From assembly GCA_025355705.1 (NCBI GenBank), contig JANXZD010000474.1, positions 1 through 7,349 on the forward strand: a stretch of 7,349 bases of DNA. The letters are read 5' to 3'. The notes under the pieces were generated by a model that did no database searches, was not told the origin of the DNA, and saw nothing but the letters and a program-made list of their open reading frames with translations. Below, piece by piece: positions 1 through 6,915 of this stretch. How positions within the stretch are numbered: position 1 is the stretch's first letter; each line of letters opens with the position of its first letter. Source of the DNA: Bacteroidota bacterium. Its GTDB lineage: Bacteria > Bacteroidota > Ignavibacteria > UBA10030 > UBA8401. A program made the position numbers and the translations under genes.

Positions 1-2471
1 AAAGTCCACAGAACGATATTCGATTTGAAGTGCTCAGACCTTCAACGAATTCCATCCTTTCATTCAAAGTCAGTCGCTCTTCGATAAAAACTGAATTTTT
101 AGTTTTCATCCCTTCCCACGTATTAGTGACTGATGTGATTGCCGGTGGTGCTTCGGATAGGGCGGGAATGAAGATTGGTGATCTTATTCTGCGGATCAAT
201 GAAAAAGAATTTAAGACTGCGATCGACGCAGACAGAATACTTCGGTTGGACCAGATCGGTAAATCGTTGAAATATGAAATTCTTCGCAACAATCGTTTCG
301 TTGAATTGAATGTTGAACTTGCAAAATTTGGCATTCCGATTTCTATATTGATCTTTTGTCTCGCTGGACTATTGTGGATGTGTATCGGCGGATTTATTAT
401 TATTTCACGACCAAACATCATTGCGGCTCGGCTGATCGGCTCATCACTTCTGTTCGTCGGTTTTTTTATGACTGTCGTCATCGTGAGAAGGGATTTCGAT
501 CTAACACCATTCATCATTATCCGAAATATCATCATGAACGGCGGTTTCGTGTTTGGTGTGATCGCAATGTTCCATTCATTCCATTATTTTCCGCTCGAGC
601 GAACTGACCTAACTAATAAAAAATGGATCATTCCCGGATATTACGCTACGGGAATAGTATCGGGGTTGATCTCATATTTTTTGAATTCTCCGTTGCCGTT
701 GTTCTCCATATTAATCTACGGGATTTTTATTTATATCCGATATCGAAAAGGAGTTTCTCCCGAATATAAGCGTTTGAATCGTGTGGTTAAATGGACATCT
801 TTTATTTCTGGTGTTGCAGCGACAATCATTGCGATATTTTTTTCAAACGCCTTGCAAGTGATCGTTGTTGGTATTATTGGTATTGTGTTAACGGCAATTC
901 CGCTGTCATATCTCTTTACTATTGGTCGGTATCGATTGTTGGACCTGAACTTTAAAGTTCGGAGGAACACTCAATACAGTATCGTATCAATTCTTTGGGG
1001 AGTGATCATTTTCTATTTCCTCACGTGGTCTTTTTTTAAGTTACCATTACTCGATCTTCCGCAGGCAAACATTGTTTTTACCGGAACGGCCATTGAGATC
1101 AACGACAATCCGGCATTGGCTTCTGAACGGAGCACCTCTGAACATATCATGTTAATGGTGCTTGCGATCAGTTTGACATTCGTTGTGTTGCGTGCAAGGA
1201 AATTGGGGCAACAGTTCATCGATAAGAAATATTACCGTCAGCAATATGATTATCGCCGCGCTTCGCTTGAATTGGGTGAAATTCTTGCAACGACCTTAAC
1301 GATGGATGATCTTGCGCGCGGACTTGTTCGTAAATTGAGCGAGTTGATGAAATTAAAACGGGTCGGAGTTTTGTTCTTCCGTGAAGAAAAAAGTTGTTCC
1401 TGTCTATCGGCATACGGATTCGACGGAAAGATATGGGAAGAGTTTTGCATAACCAATGAACGAGCATTGATCACGAGCATTCGACAGTTCAGCAATGAAT
1501 TTAGAATTGATTATTTGCCTACGCCGTTAAAAGATGAGTTCCATCGTGAGGGATTCCACTATGGCGTGCCGATCCGTTCAAAAGAAAAAGTGATTGGTGT
1601 ATTGTTGGTGGGTGAAAAAGAATCGGAAACAACATTCCGTCAAGAAGATCTGGCATTCCTATCGACAACAGCAAAACAGGCATCCGTTGCGATCGAAAAT
1701 GCATTCCTCTATGAAGAACTGGCGGAAAAAGAGAGAATGAAACACGAACTTCAGATCGCGCGACGCATCCAGTTGGATTCGTTGCCGCAAATTACGCCAA
1801 AGATTCATGGATTAGAGATCTCCGGAATATCAATTCCGGCGATGGAAGTCGGCGGAGACTTTTTTGACTATCTCTCTAATGGAAACGGTGAAGTGACAGT
1901 GATCATCGGGGATGTGAGCGGGAAAGGGACATCGGCCGCGCTGTACATGTCCAAGGTGCAGGGAATTCTGCGATCACTTCACGGATTCGATCTTTCTCCA
2001 AAAGAACTATTCCAACGGGCAAATAAATTATTGTGTCAGGACCTTGAAAAACGTTCGTTCGTTACGGTGCTTGGTGTGGAATTCAATCCGAAGAAACGTT
2101 CAGCGATCGTATCAAGAGCAGGACATTTACCATTGTGGCATTTTGAATTCAAGACAAAAACCGTGAAGAAAATTTTACCGCGCGGTTTGGGATTAGGACT
2201 GAACAATGCATCCGTATTTACCGCCGAGATGAAAGAGAAAAAAATCGTATACAAAAAAGGAGATATTTTTCTTTTCGCAACCGATGGTGTGACTGAAGCT
2301 CATAATGCAGCAGCGGATTTTGGTGAAGAACGGTTGCAGGATATCTTGATCAAATATTCCGGCAGCTCATCGAAAGATATTCAGACACAGGTGATCAACG
2401 AAATTGCCGCATTTGTCGGTGATCAAGAACAACACGATGATCAGACGGTTGTAGTTGTGAAGGTAGTGTAA
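1..2471 (+). CDS. PDZ / multi-TM / GAF / SpoIIE-type PP2C serine phosphatase, 5'-partial
   Basis: This is the C-terminal part of a membrane-bound serine/threonine phosphatase of the SpoIIE/RsbU class, enzymes that typically dephosphorylate STAS-domain anti-sigma antagonists. The first possible start codon is a GTG at 30, but the frame is open to base 1 and the residues before it look like the end of a PDZ-type fold, so the gene very probably begins upstream. Numbering from that GTG (813 residues): a PDZ-like domain at about 30-97 (AGGASDRAGMKIGD loop); about eight or nine hydrophobic segments between 104 and 388; a GAF domain at about 405-560; a charged helical linker at 560-592 ending in the ARRIQLDSLP motif usual before this catalytic domain; and a PP2C/SpoIIE domain at 597-812. 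Catalytic motifs are intact: VGGDFFDY (607-614, D610), IGDVSGKG (D628), RAGHLPL (696-702), ATDGVTEA (D752) and HDDQTVV (D803/D804). The domain calls are firm. The ligand sensed and the partner are unknown, since no STAS or anti-sigma gene is present. Confidence 0.9.
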   Translation, partial: SPQNDIRFEVLRPSTNSILSFKVSRSSIKTEFLVFIPSHVLVTDVIAGGASDRAGMKIGDLILRINEKEFKTAIDADRILRLDQIGKSLKYEILRNNRFVELNVELAKFGIPISILIFCLAGLLWMCIGGFIIISRPNIIAARLIGSSLLFVGFFMTVVIVRRDFDLTPFIIIRNIIMNGGFVFGVIAMFHSFHYFPLERTDLTNKKWIIPGYYATGIVSGLISYFLNSPLPLFSILIYGIFIYIRYRKGVSPEYKRLNRVVKWTSFISGVAATIIAIFFSNALQVIVVGIIGIVLTAIPLSYLFTIGRYRLLDLNFKVRRNTQYSIVSILWGVIIFYFLTWSFFKLPLLDLPQANIVFTGTAIEINDNPALASERSTSEHIMLMVLAISLTFVVLRARKLGQQFIDKKYYRQQYDYRRASLELGEILATTLTMDDLARGLVRKLSELMKLKRVGVLFFREEKSCSCLSAYGFDGKIWEEFCITNERALITSIRQFSNEFRIDYLPTPLKDEFHREGFHYGVPIRSKEKVIGVLLVGEKESETTFRQEDLAFLSTTAKQASVAIENAFLYEELAEKERMKHELQIARRIQLDSLPQITPKIHGLEISGISIPAMEVGGDFFDYLSNGNGEVTVIIGDVSGKGTSAALYMSKVQGILRSLHGFDLSPKELFQRANKLLCQDLEKRSFVTVLGVEFNPKKRSAIVSRAGHLPLWHFEFKTKTVKKILPRGLGLGLNNASVFTAEMKEKKIVYKKGDIFLFATDGVTEAHNAAADFGEERLQDILIKYSGSSSKDIQTQVINEIAAFVGDQEQHDDQTVVVVKVV

Positions 2472-2514
2472 TAAAAAGATGTTGTCCGTTTTAAGAACAG
2501 TTGCTTGAAAGAAT

Positions 2515-2547
2515 AAAAAAAACGCTGCGCTATGCGGCGTTTTTTTT
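2515..2547. terminator. Bidirectional intrinsic terminator between the phosphatase gene and tRNA-Glu
   Basis: An 8-bp stem (2521-2528 with 2534-2541, one G:U pair) closes a 5-base loop. It is preceded by a run of A (2515-2522) and followed by a run of T (through 2547). It can therefore end transcription of the phosphatase gene on the plus strand. On the minus strand it ends the tRNA transcript, whose last base is at 2549. Confidence 0.9.
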
Positions 2548-2548
2548 G

Positions 2549-2620
2549 TAGCGCGTACGGGAATCGAACCCGTATTTAAGCCTTGAGAGGGCTCCGTCCT
2601 AACCGTTAGACGAACGCGCC
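2549..2620 (-). tRNA. tRNA-Glu, anticodon CTC
   Basis: The minus strand folds as a complete 72-nt cloverleaf. The acceptor stem pairs bases 2620-2614 with 2556-2550 and the discriminator base is A (2549). The D arm reads GTCT/GGAC with an AACGGTTA loop. The anticodon stem is GAGCC/GGCTT with loop CTCTCAA, giving anticodon CTC (2587-2585), which reads GAG codons. The variable loop has four bases, and the T arm is ACGGG/CCCGT with loop TTCGATT. The U11-A24 pair, U13:G22 pair and absent base 47 match known glutamate identity elements. The first acceptor pair is a G:U wobble, which is mildly unusual. The 3' CCA is not encoded, so it must be added enzymatically. The terminator abuts the 3' end. 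Confidence 0.95.
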
Positions 2621-2650
2621 GGTTAATTATCCTTGAAATTCTTCTAAAAT

Positions 2651-2687
2651 CGATAGTTTGGTTTTAGTGTTGAATGTGAAACTATCG
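2651..2687. repeat. 9-bp inverted repeat upstream of tRNA-Glu
   Basis: CGATAGTTT (2651-2659) and AAACTATCG (2679-2687) are perfect inverted arms separated by 19 bases. The plus-strand right arm is followed by CA and then a T run (2690-2695), so it could act as a weak terminator on that strand. On the minus strand it lies 31 bases before the tRNA and could instead be an operator. No gene on the plus strand obviously needs a terminator here. The pairing is certain; the role is not. Confidence 0.45.
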
Positions 2688-2770
2688 CATTTTTTGCTTT
2701 TCAGTCACCACCTGTTTACAAACATGCTTTCATCAATTTACGAAACACTTCTTATGGTTGCAAATAATAA

Positions 2771-3100
2771 GTAGCTTCAACAACAATAAACGGTAACATT
2801 GTTTCGAAGGATGTAAAACTGAATTGTAAAACAAAAAAACTCACGCCCACCGAATTGAAAAAATTAAATATCTGCCATCAATGTTCCGCTGCATCGAACG
2901 GAGGGAAAAGCGTTCTTCAAACGGATATGATTTTAAATTTTCCGATCGTGCTCAATACGAACAACAACGGAGTGATAAAGCACCTTTTGTGAGAAGAAAA
3001 GAATAGACAGCGAAGAACTATTCAATCTGTCATCCGTGACGGTGATGCATTGCGTACTACCGATGAAATAACGGTGTTCATGGTATGTACGACACAATAG
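2771..3100 (+). pseudogene. Possible decayed reading frame, loosely GGDEF-like
   Basis: One forward frame is interrupted only by TGA at 2990 and TAG at 3098 over 330 bases of AT-rich DNA, and has no convincing start or ribosome site. Its translation includes KKLTPTELKKLNICHQC, then FPIVLNTNNNGVIKHLL, and after the first stop IRDGDALRTTDEITVFM. The last segment resembles the I-R-x-x-D...R-x-G-G-D-E-F-x-V pattern of GGDEF domains with one residue missing. This could be an old gene remnant beside the response regulator, or chance. The similarity is by eye only. Confidence 0.2.
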
Positions 3101-3205
3101 AGAAAACCAAAAGATAATGCTGTTGGTGAACATATCAATTGGATTTTAAATGACGGATGCTATTGTAGATTTATTTGTCTGGTTATCTCGGTAAAGGCTA
3201 TTAGC

Positions 3206-3273
3206 TGCAAAGATAATATGTTGAAGCCTTGGTTCCTTTTCCCTACCTTATTGTGAAAACAGATACCGTTCTA
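3206..3273 (+). repeat. Diverged 68-nt repeat, copy A (upstream of response regulator)
   Basis: This segment aligns without any gap to 7086-7153, with 50 of 68 positions identical. The best conserved cores are GCCTT (3226-3230), CTACCTTA (3243-3250) and AGATAC (3261-3266). Weaker similarity reaches back to a shared TGTCTG at 3176-3181. At the place where copy B has a good promoter, copy A has only TTCCCT (3239-3244), 17 bases, then GATACC (3262-3267), which would be a weak promoter. The response regulator start is 89 bases beyond the copy's end, so this may be its control region. Confidence 0.7.
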
Positions 3274-3352
3274 TGAAAAATGTTTTGATACTCATTAAGA
3301 TGTTGAAAGAGTAACAAATATTGCGTAACTATCATAAGAAAATTATCCTCTC

Positions 3353-3356
3353 GAGG
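3353..3356 (+). promoter_or_regulatory. Ribosome binding site of the response regulator gene
   Basis: GAGG lies five bases before the ATG at 3362. It supports that start, which also gives the canonical MAKILVVDDE beginning of a receiver domain. Confidence 0.7.
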
Positions 3357-3361
3357 TACGT

Positions 3362-3730
3362 ATGGCGAAAATATTGGTGGTTGACGATGAACTGCTGGTC
3401 AGAAACTCGGTGATTGCTGTTCTAAAATTAAACGGACATGAAACCATCGAAGCAGATAATGGTTTAACGGCGCTCGACATGATCAAATTACACTCTCCTC
3501 AGCTTATTATCAGCGATGTGGTGATGGAGAACATGAACGGTTTCATGCTTCGGGAGGCTTTACAGCAAGATCAGTTGACAGCAAGGATCCCCATGATCTT
3601 AATGTCCGGGGAAGCAAATAAAGCAGGGGCATGGGAGTCGGATGGATCTGTAGATTACATTACCAAACCATTCACCATTGACCAATTGATGGTGCTTGTC
3701 AACGGTAAACTTCAAGCAAATGCGATTTAG
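3362..3730 (+). CDS. Single-domain response regulator (CheY-like receiver)
   Basis: This is a 122-residue stand-alone receiver domain that accepts a phosphoryl group from a histidine kinase and signals by protein contact, because no DNA-binding or enzymatic output domain follows. All key positions are present: acidic pair D8/D9, phospho-acceptor D52 in IISDVVM, switch residue S82 in ILMSGEA, aromatic Y99, and K102-P103 in TKPF. The length is normal for one receiver. The stretch between the S82 strand and DYITKPF reads GEANKAGAWESDGSV and lacks the common G-A-D-D lead-in. It is transcribed alone: the nearest plus-strand gene ends 890 bases upstream, and downstream it converges on amt. The histidine kinase at 5694-6881 lacks a receiver and is a possible partner, though that is inference from proximity. 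The family call is certain; the pathway is unknown. Confidence 0.95.
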   Translation: MAKILVVDDELLVRNSVIAVLKLNGHETIEADNGLTALDMIKLHSPQLIISDVVMENMNGFMLREALQQDQLTARIPMILMSGEANKAGAWESDGSVDYITKPFTIDQLMVLVNGKLQANAI

Positions 3731-3864
3731 AACATATCGAACTATCAATGTTGCACTAAAGATACAGTTGAATGCAGTTTCCTTTTTCTATTTTCACCCG
3801 TTGTTTGTGATTGCAAAATAAGTGAAGTTTTTTCACAATAATATTTAAAACAAATTATCATTAC

Positions 3865-3897
3865 AAAAAAAGGCACCGATATTCGGGTATCTTTTTT
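3865..3897. terminator. Bidirectional terminator between the response regulator and amt
   Basis: An A run (3865-3871) and GGCACC (3872-3877) pair with GGTATC (3886-3891) and a T run (3892-3897) across an 8-base loop, with one G:U pair and one C:A mismatch. Runs of A and T on both sides let it serve both convergent genes: response regulator on plus, amt on minus about 155 bases after its stop. Confidence 0.75.
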
Positions 3898-3914
3898 ATT
3901 CACTATTGGATTTA

Positions 3915-4022
3915 ATAATCCCGACGGTTGCGCCGTGATATCATTCCCGCGTGTGCCGTTGTACGGTTCCGCTTTAAGAATCCCGCAATGAGCGGAATCT
4001 AAAAGCGGGACTTTTGGCGGGT
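3915..4022. repeat. GC-rich structured intergenic island with interleaved inverted repeats
   Basis: This stretch is clearly richer in G+C than its AT-rich flanks and dense in pairing potential. TTCCGCT (3967-3973) pairs with AGCGGAA (3991-3997), and TCCCGC (3981-3986) pairs with GCGGGA (4005-4010). Because the arms alternate, they form either a pseudoknot or two exclusive hairpins. Smaller hairpins are ACGG/CCGT around 3924-3936 and CCGT/ACGG at 3956-3966. On the minus strand the island would lie in the amt 3' untranslated region, before the terminator. It may be a dispersed intergenic repeat or a structured RNA. The 94-codon minus-strand reading frame across it looks spurious. Confidence 0.5.
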
Positions 4023-4051
4023 ACTTCATTGCAATAATAAAAAACTATTTC

Positions 4052-5269
4052 TTACAATGTTCCTTCATCATAGGCTTTTTCGCCATGCAGTGTAACATCA
4101 AGTCCTGCCATTTCCGCATCCTTTGCTACTTTAACGGGTGTAATAGTATTTATTATCATCAGCATAAGGTACGTAAAGACAAAAGCATACACCGAAGCAC
4201 CAATAACAGTGATCAACTGCTTAAAGAAAAATGTTGATCCTCCGTAGAGCAATCCGTTTGCTCCGACCTCATTGATCGTTGTGGTGGCAAACACTCCCAA
4301 TAAGATGGTTCCAAGAACTCCGCCGACACCGTGAACGCCCCAAACATCAAGAGCATCGTCCCATTTCATTTTATTTTTAAATTGGACGGCAAAATAACAG
4401 ACAAGCCCAGCAACAGAACCAATGATTGGTGAAGCCCAGACCGGAACAAAACCTGCACAGGGAGTTATTGTCGCAAGACCGGCAATTGAACCTGTCAGCA
4501 GTCCGACAAATTTTGGTTTTCGTTCACGGCTCCACTCAACGACAAGCCATGCGATGGTTGCAAACGAAGCAGCGATATCGGTATTAAGAAAAGCCAACGA
4601 AGTTATTTTATCCACGGCAACTTCACTTCCTGCGTTGAACCCATACCAGCCAAACCAGAGCAAACCGCTCCCGATTGCAACGAGGGGAATACTGTTCGGA
4701 GTAGAGTTTTTATCAACACGCGCACCCACATAGTATACTGATGCGAGAGCTGCAAATCCTGCCGTAGCATGAACGACGATACCTCCTGCATAATCCAGCA
4801 CACCCCACTGAGCTAAAATTCCGCCGCCCCAGATCATATGAACGAAAGGATAATAGACCAGTATTTGCCATACGGTAAGAAAGAGCATATACGCTTTAAA
4901 ATTAATACGATTGACGAATGCTCCTGTTATCAAAGCAGGGGTAATAATTGCAAACATCATTTGGTAAGCAATAAAAACATACTCCGGTATTTTTCCGTTG
5001 GTATACATGGAGTCAGGAGTGACACCATTTAAGAATGCTTTACCAAAATCTCCGATGACACCACCTACACCCCCGCTGAAGCAAAGTGAATAACCGAAGG
5101 TTACCCAGAGCACGGTGGTCCATCCTAACGACACAAAACTTTGAATCATGATACCGAGAATGTTTCTTTTCGTAGCAAGTCCGCCATAAAAGAACGCCAG
5201 TCCGGGTGTCATCAGCATCACAAGACTGCACGCTAACAACATAAATCCGGTTGAACCAGTATCTAACAT
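4052..5269 (-). CDS. amt: Ammonium transporter (Amt/MEP/Rh family)
   Basis: This is a 405-residue integral inner-membrane channel that conducts ammonium/ammonia as a trimer for nitrogen assimilation. By alignment from memory to E. coli AmtB, the conserved positions are: gate phenylalanines F106 and F211, W147 and D159 at the recruitment site (MIWGGG, LDYAGG), pore twin histidines H167 (VVHATAG) and H313 (WGVHGVGG), and S215 in GFNAGSE. The N-terminal ATKRN motif (33-36) and the cytoplasmic tail GLDVTLHGEKAYDEGTL, the part that contacts PII proteins, are present. About eleven membrane segments are expected. The protein starts directly at the first membrane helix (LDTGSTGFMLLACS), without the cleaved signal peptide of AmtB. 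The start is supported by AAGGAG (5283-5278) eight bases upstream. No glnK/glnB gene is adjacent on the amt side shown, although the tail suggests PII control. Its terminator is probably the hairpin at 3865-3897. Confidence 0.97.
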   Translation of the reverse strand: MLDTGSTGFMLLACSLVMLMTPGLAFFYGGLATKRNILGIMIQSFVSLGWTTVLWVTFGYSLCFSGGVGGVIGDFGKAFLNGVTPDSMYTNGKIPEYVFIAYQMMFAIITPALITGAFVNRINFKAYMLFLTVWQILVYYPFVHMIWGGGILAQWGVLDYAGGIVVHATAGFAALASVYYVGARVDKNSTPNSIPLVAIGSGLLWFGWYGFNAGSEVAVDKITSLAFLNTDIAASFATIAWLVVEWSRERKPKFVGLLTGSIAGLATITPCAGFVPVWASPIIGSVAGLVCYFAVQFKNKMKWDDALDVWGVHGVGGVLGTILLGVFATTTINEVGANGLLYGGSTFFFKQLITVIGASVYAFVFTYLMLMIINTITPVKVAKDAEMAGLDVTLHGEKAYDEGTL

Positions 5270-5277
5270 AATCTGTT

Positions 5278-5283
5278 CTCCTT
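5278..5283 (-). promoter_or_regulatory. Ribosome binding site of amt
   Basis: AAGGAG on the minus strand lies eight bases before the ATG at 5269. It is a strong Shine-Dalgarno match that fixes the start at the first transmembrane helix. Confidence 0.85.
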
Positions 5284-5618
5284 ATTTAGCTAATGGAAAA
5301 ATTTTACAAAGAAATTCCAAATACGAAATACAATTTTTTTGCGAAAATATATTTGTGATCCAGAGGGTTCCATTCACAGGACCATCTCGCAAGAAATCTT
5401 CATGGTTTGGTTATCACTTTTTCAGAAAGAGTGTACTCAATAATCAGACCGAAGATAATCTTTGTTTTCTTGGTATATTGTAACAGTTACCGAATCAATT
5501 GTGAGAATATTTTCCTTTCCCTTTCTCATATTTGGAAATATGGTATGCTTTTATATCTCGATCCCAACCTTTCCGCCTGACCGAGTCATTCGAGCACCAG
5601 TCTAAATTTTATGTGCAC
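5284..5618 (-). promoter_or_regulatory. amt upstream control region, no gene
   Basis: This gene-free stretch of about 335 bases separates the kinase terminator from amt, so the amt promoter should be here. I see no -24/-12 sigma-54 motif and no clear -35/-10 pair. Two near-perfect palindromes stand out: CATATTTGGAAATATG (5527-5542, 7-bp arms around GG) and GTAACAGTTAC (5480-5490, 5-bp arms around one base). Either could be an operator, but neither matches a site I can name. Confidence 0.4.
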
Positions 5619-5657
5619 AAAAAAAATCCCTCTTTCTTCGTTAGAAAAAAGAGGGAT
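5619..5657 (-). terminator. Intrinsic terminator of the histidine kinase gene
   Basis: A perfect 10-bp stem (5657-5648 with 5635-5626; ATCCCTCTTT/AAAGAGGGAT) closes a 12-base loop and is followed on the minus strand by eight T (complement of 5626-5619). It begins 36 bases after the kinase stop codon and should largely uncouple amt from kinase transcription. Confidence 0.93.
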
Positions 5658-5693
5658 GATTGTTATGGAGGATATTTCATCCAAACAGATCGT

Positions 5694-6881
5694 TTATGCG
5701 AAGACCGTTTCAACAACCATATCAGTTATTTTTGATTGAGTATTGTTCGGAGTGCCCAGCGATATTGGCAACGCAACAGTGAACAGCGTGCCGTCATCTT
5801 TGTTTGAGACAAATGAAACTTTCCCTTTAAGATATTGTTCTGTGAATAGTTTTACACTATACGTTCCCAATCCTCGTCCTTCTCCCTTTGTTGAAAATGA
5901 CCGCTGGAAGATCTGAAGCTGGATATCGTACGGTATTACTTCGTTATTATGAACGCTGAATTGAACTTCAGTCCCTTTTCGATGACAAGAGATCAGCACG
6001 GTGGAATTGATTTGTGTCGCCTCAAGAGCATTCTTGGTCAAATTAAGGATCACCCGGTGGAGAATATTATCATCGCTCACAAAAATAAAATCTTCGGAAC
6101 GAGGATCGACCTCGATGGTCTTATCCTTTGATACAGCGTGCATCCGGAGCGAAAGAACGATAGAATCCAAGAATGACCTTGAATGGACCATTGTTGGTGT
6201 GACCGTGGTTGTATTATGTTCTGCGTTTGCAATCTCTCTCTGTGTTGAGATCTGGTCGCTCAGATCTGAAACGAGTTTGTTGATGATCGGTGCAAATTCC
6301 TTTGCTTCTTCCGTTGATGCATCTTTTAACAGTTCTGAATATCCGAGTAATCCACCGACCATATTCAGAATGTCGTGAAAGAATAAACTCTCTAGTACTT
6401 TTCTGCGTTTTTCATTCCCAATATCGGTCAACGAAAAGATCGTAAATGATTCATCGTTAACCATGAGCGGGGTTGCATGAACCGATAGATCCAACGCTTT
6501 GGTATCCGGCTGGGAGATGACGCGGCATTCTTGAATGGTCTCTTCTCCTCGTTGACTTTGCCGTATCGCACGATTGGCTCCGCACATTGTGCAAAATTCG
6601 CTTGTTCCGCATCCACCCTGAGTGAGATTCGAATGCTGACATCGCAGCGCCTCGCCGGGACGTTTTCCGATGATGTCATTGACATCAATAACGTTCAGAT
6701 AGGAGATCAACGGCTGGTTGCAAAACACGATCTGTCTGTTTTTATTCAATATTGTCACAAATTCAGAAAGTGAATCCGAAAAATATTGGAACGGAAGCTG
6801 TTTCGTAAAATATTGCGATTGATTGTACAACTCTTCAATGGAAGAGCGCTGGCGAAGTGATGAAGTTGAAGTGGTGTTCAT
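5694..6881 (-). CDS. Soluble PAS-domain sensor histidine kinase with a cysteine-rich PAS insert
   Basis: This 395-residue cytoplasmic kinase has no membrane segment. The start at 6881 is chosen because AGGGGG (6895-6890) lies eight bases before it; an ATG 33 codons earlier would put the candidate promoter inside the gene. The order is: PAS sensor at about 33-155, phospho-acceptor region with H169 in FFHDILNMVGG, and an ATPase domain at about 270-372. The ATPase domain has the N box (N280 and N284 in NLTKNALEA), VHNNEVIP in place of the usual D-x-G loop, the F-box-like QIFQRSFSTKG and the glycine motif GRGLGTYS (335-341). The PAS carries C81-x-H83, C91, C97 and C100 (GGCGTSEFCTMCGA), a possible metal, Fe-S or thiol redox site. 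No receiver domain is present. The lone receiver at 3362-3730 is a possible partner. It precedes amt on the same strand but ends at its own terminator. The kinase call is firm; the signal sensed is unknown. Confidence 0.93.
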   Translation of the reverse strand: MNTTSTSSLRQRSSIEELYNQSQYFTKQLPFQYFSDSLSEFVTILNKNRQIVFCNQPLISYLNVIDVNDIIGKRPGEALRCQHSNLTQGGCGTSEFCTMCGANRAIRQSQRGEETIQECRVISQPDTKALDLSVHATPLMVNDESFTIFSLTDIGNEKRRKVLESLFFHDILNMVGGLLGYSELLKDASTEEAKEFAPIINKLVSDLSDQISTQREIANAEHNTTTVTPTMVHSRSFLDSIVLSLRMHAVSKDKTIEVDPRSEDFIFVSDDNILHRVILNLTKNALEATQINSTVLISCHRKGTEVQFSVHNNEVIPYDIQLQIFQRSFSTKGEGRGLGTYSVKLFTEQYLKGKVSFVSNKDDGTLFTVALPISLGTPNNTQSKITDMVVETVFA

Positions 6882-6889
6882 TGTCTGTT

Positions 6890-6895
6890 CCCCCT
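6890..6895 (-). promoter_or_regulatory. Ribosome binding site deciding the kinase start
   Basis: AGGGGG on the minus strand lies eight bases before the ATG at 6881. The alternative ATG at 6980 gives an N-terminal extension with no domain similarity that runs across the promoter candidate. Confidence 0.75.
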
Positions 6896-6915
6896 GTATG
6901 GTTATCACTCTAAAC

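Noticed and set aside
30..32. GTG as the real start of the phosphatase gene
   Set aside because: The frame is open upstream and the preceding residues fit the end of a PDZ-type fold. No Shine-Dalgarno sequence precedes it.
2881..3006. 41-codon plus-strand frame starting at ATG 2881
   Set aside because: It is short, very basic, has no ribosome site and no recognisable feature. It overlaps the low-stop frame that is itself only weakly supported.
3745..4029. 94-codon minus-strand reading frame downstream of amt
   Set aside because: It spans the terminator and the structured GC-rich island, shows no domain and has no convincing ribosome site. It is better explained as non-coding.
4422..4733. 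103-codon plus-strand frame inside amt
   Set aside because: It is antisense to the well-supported transporter coding sequence, has no domain, and is explained by the codon pattern of amt.
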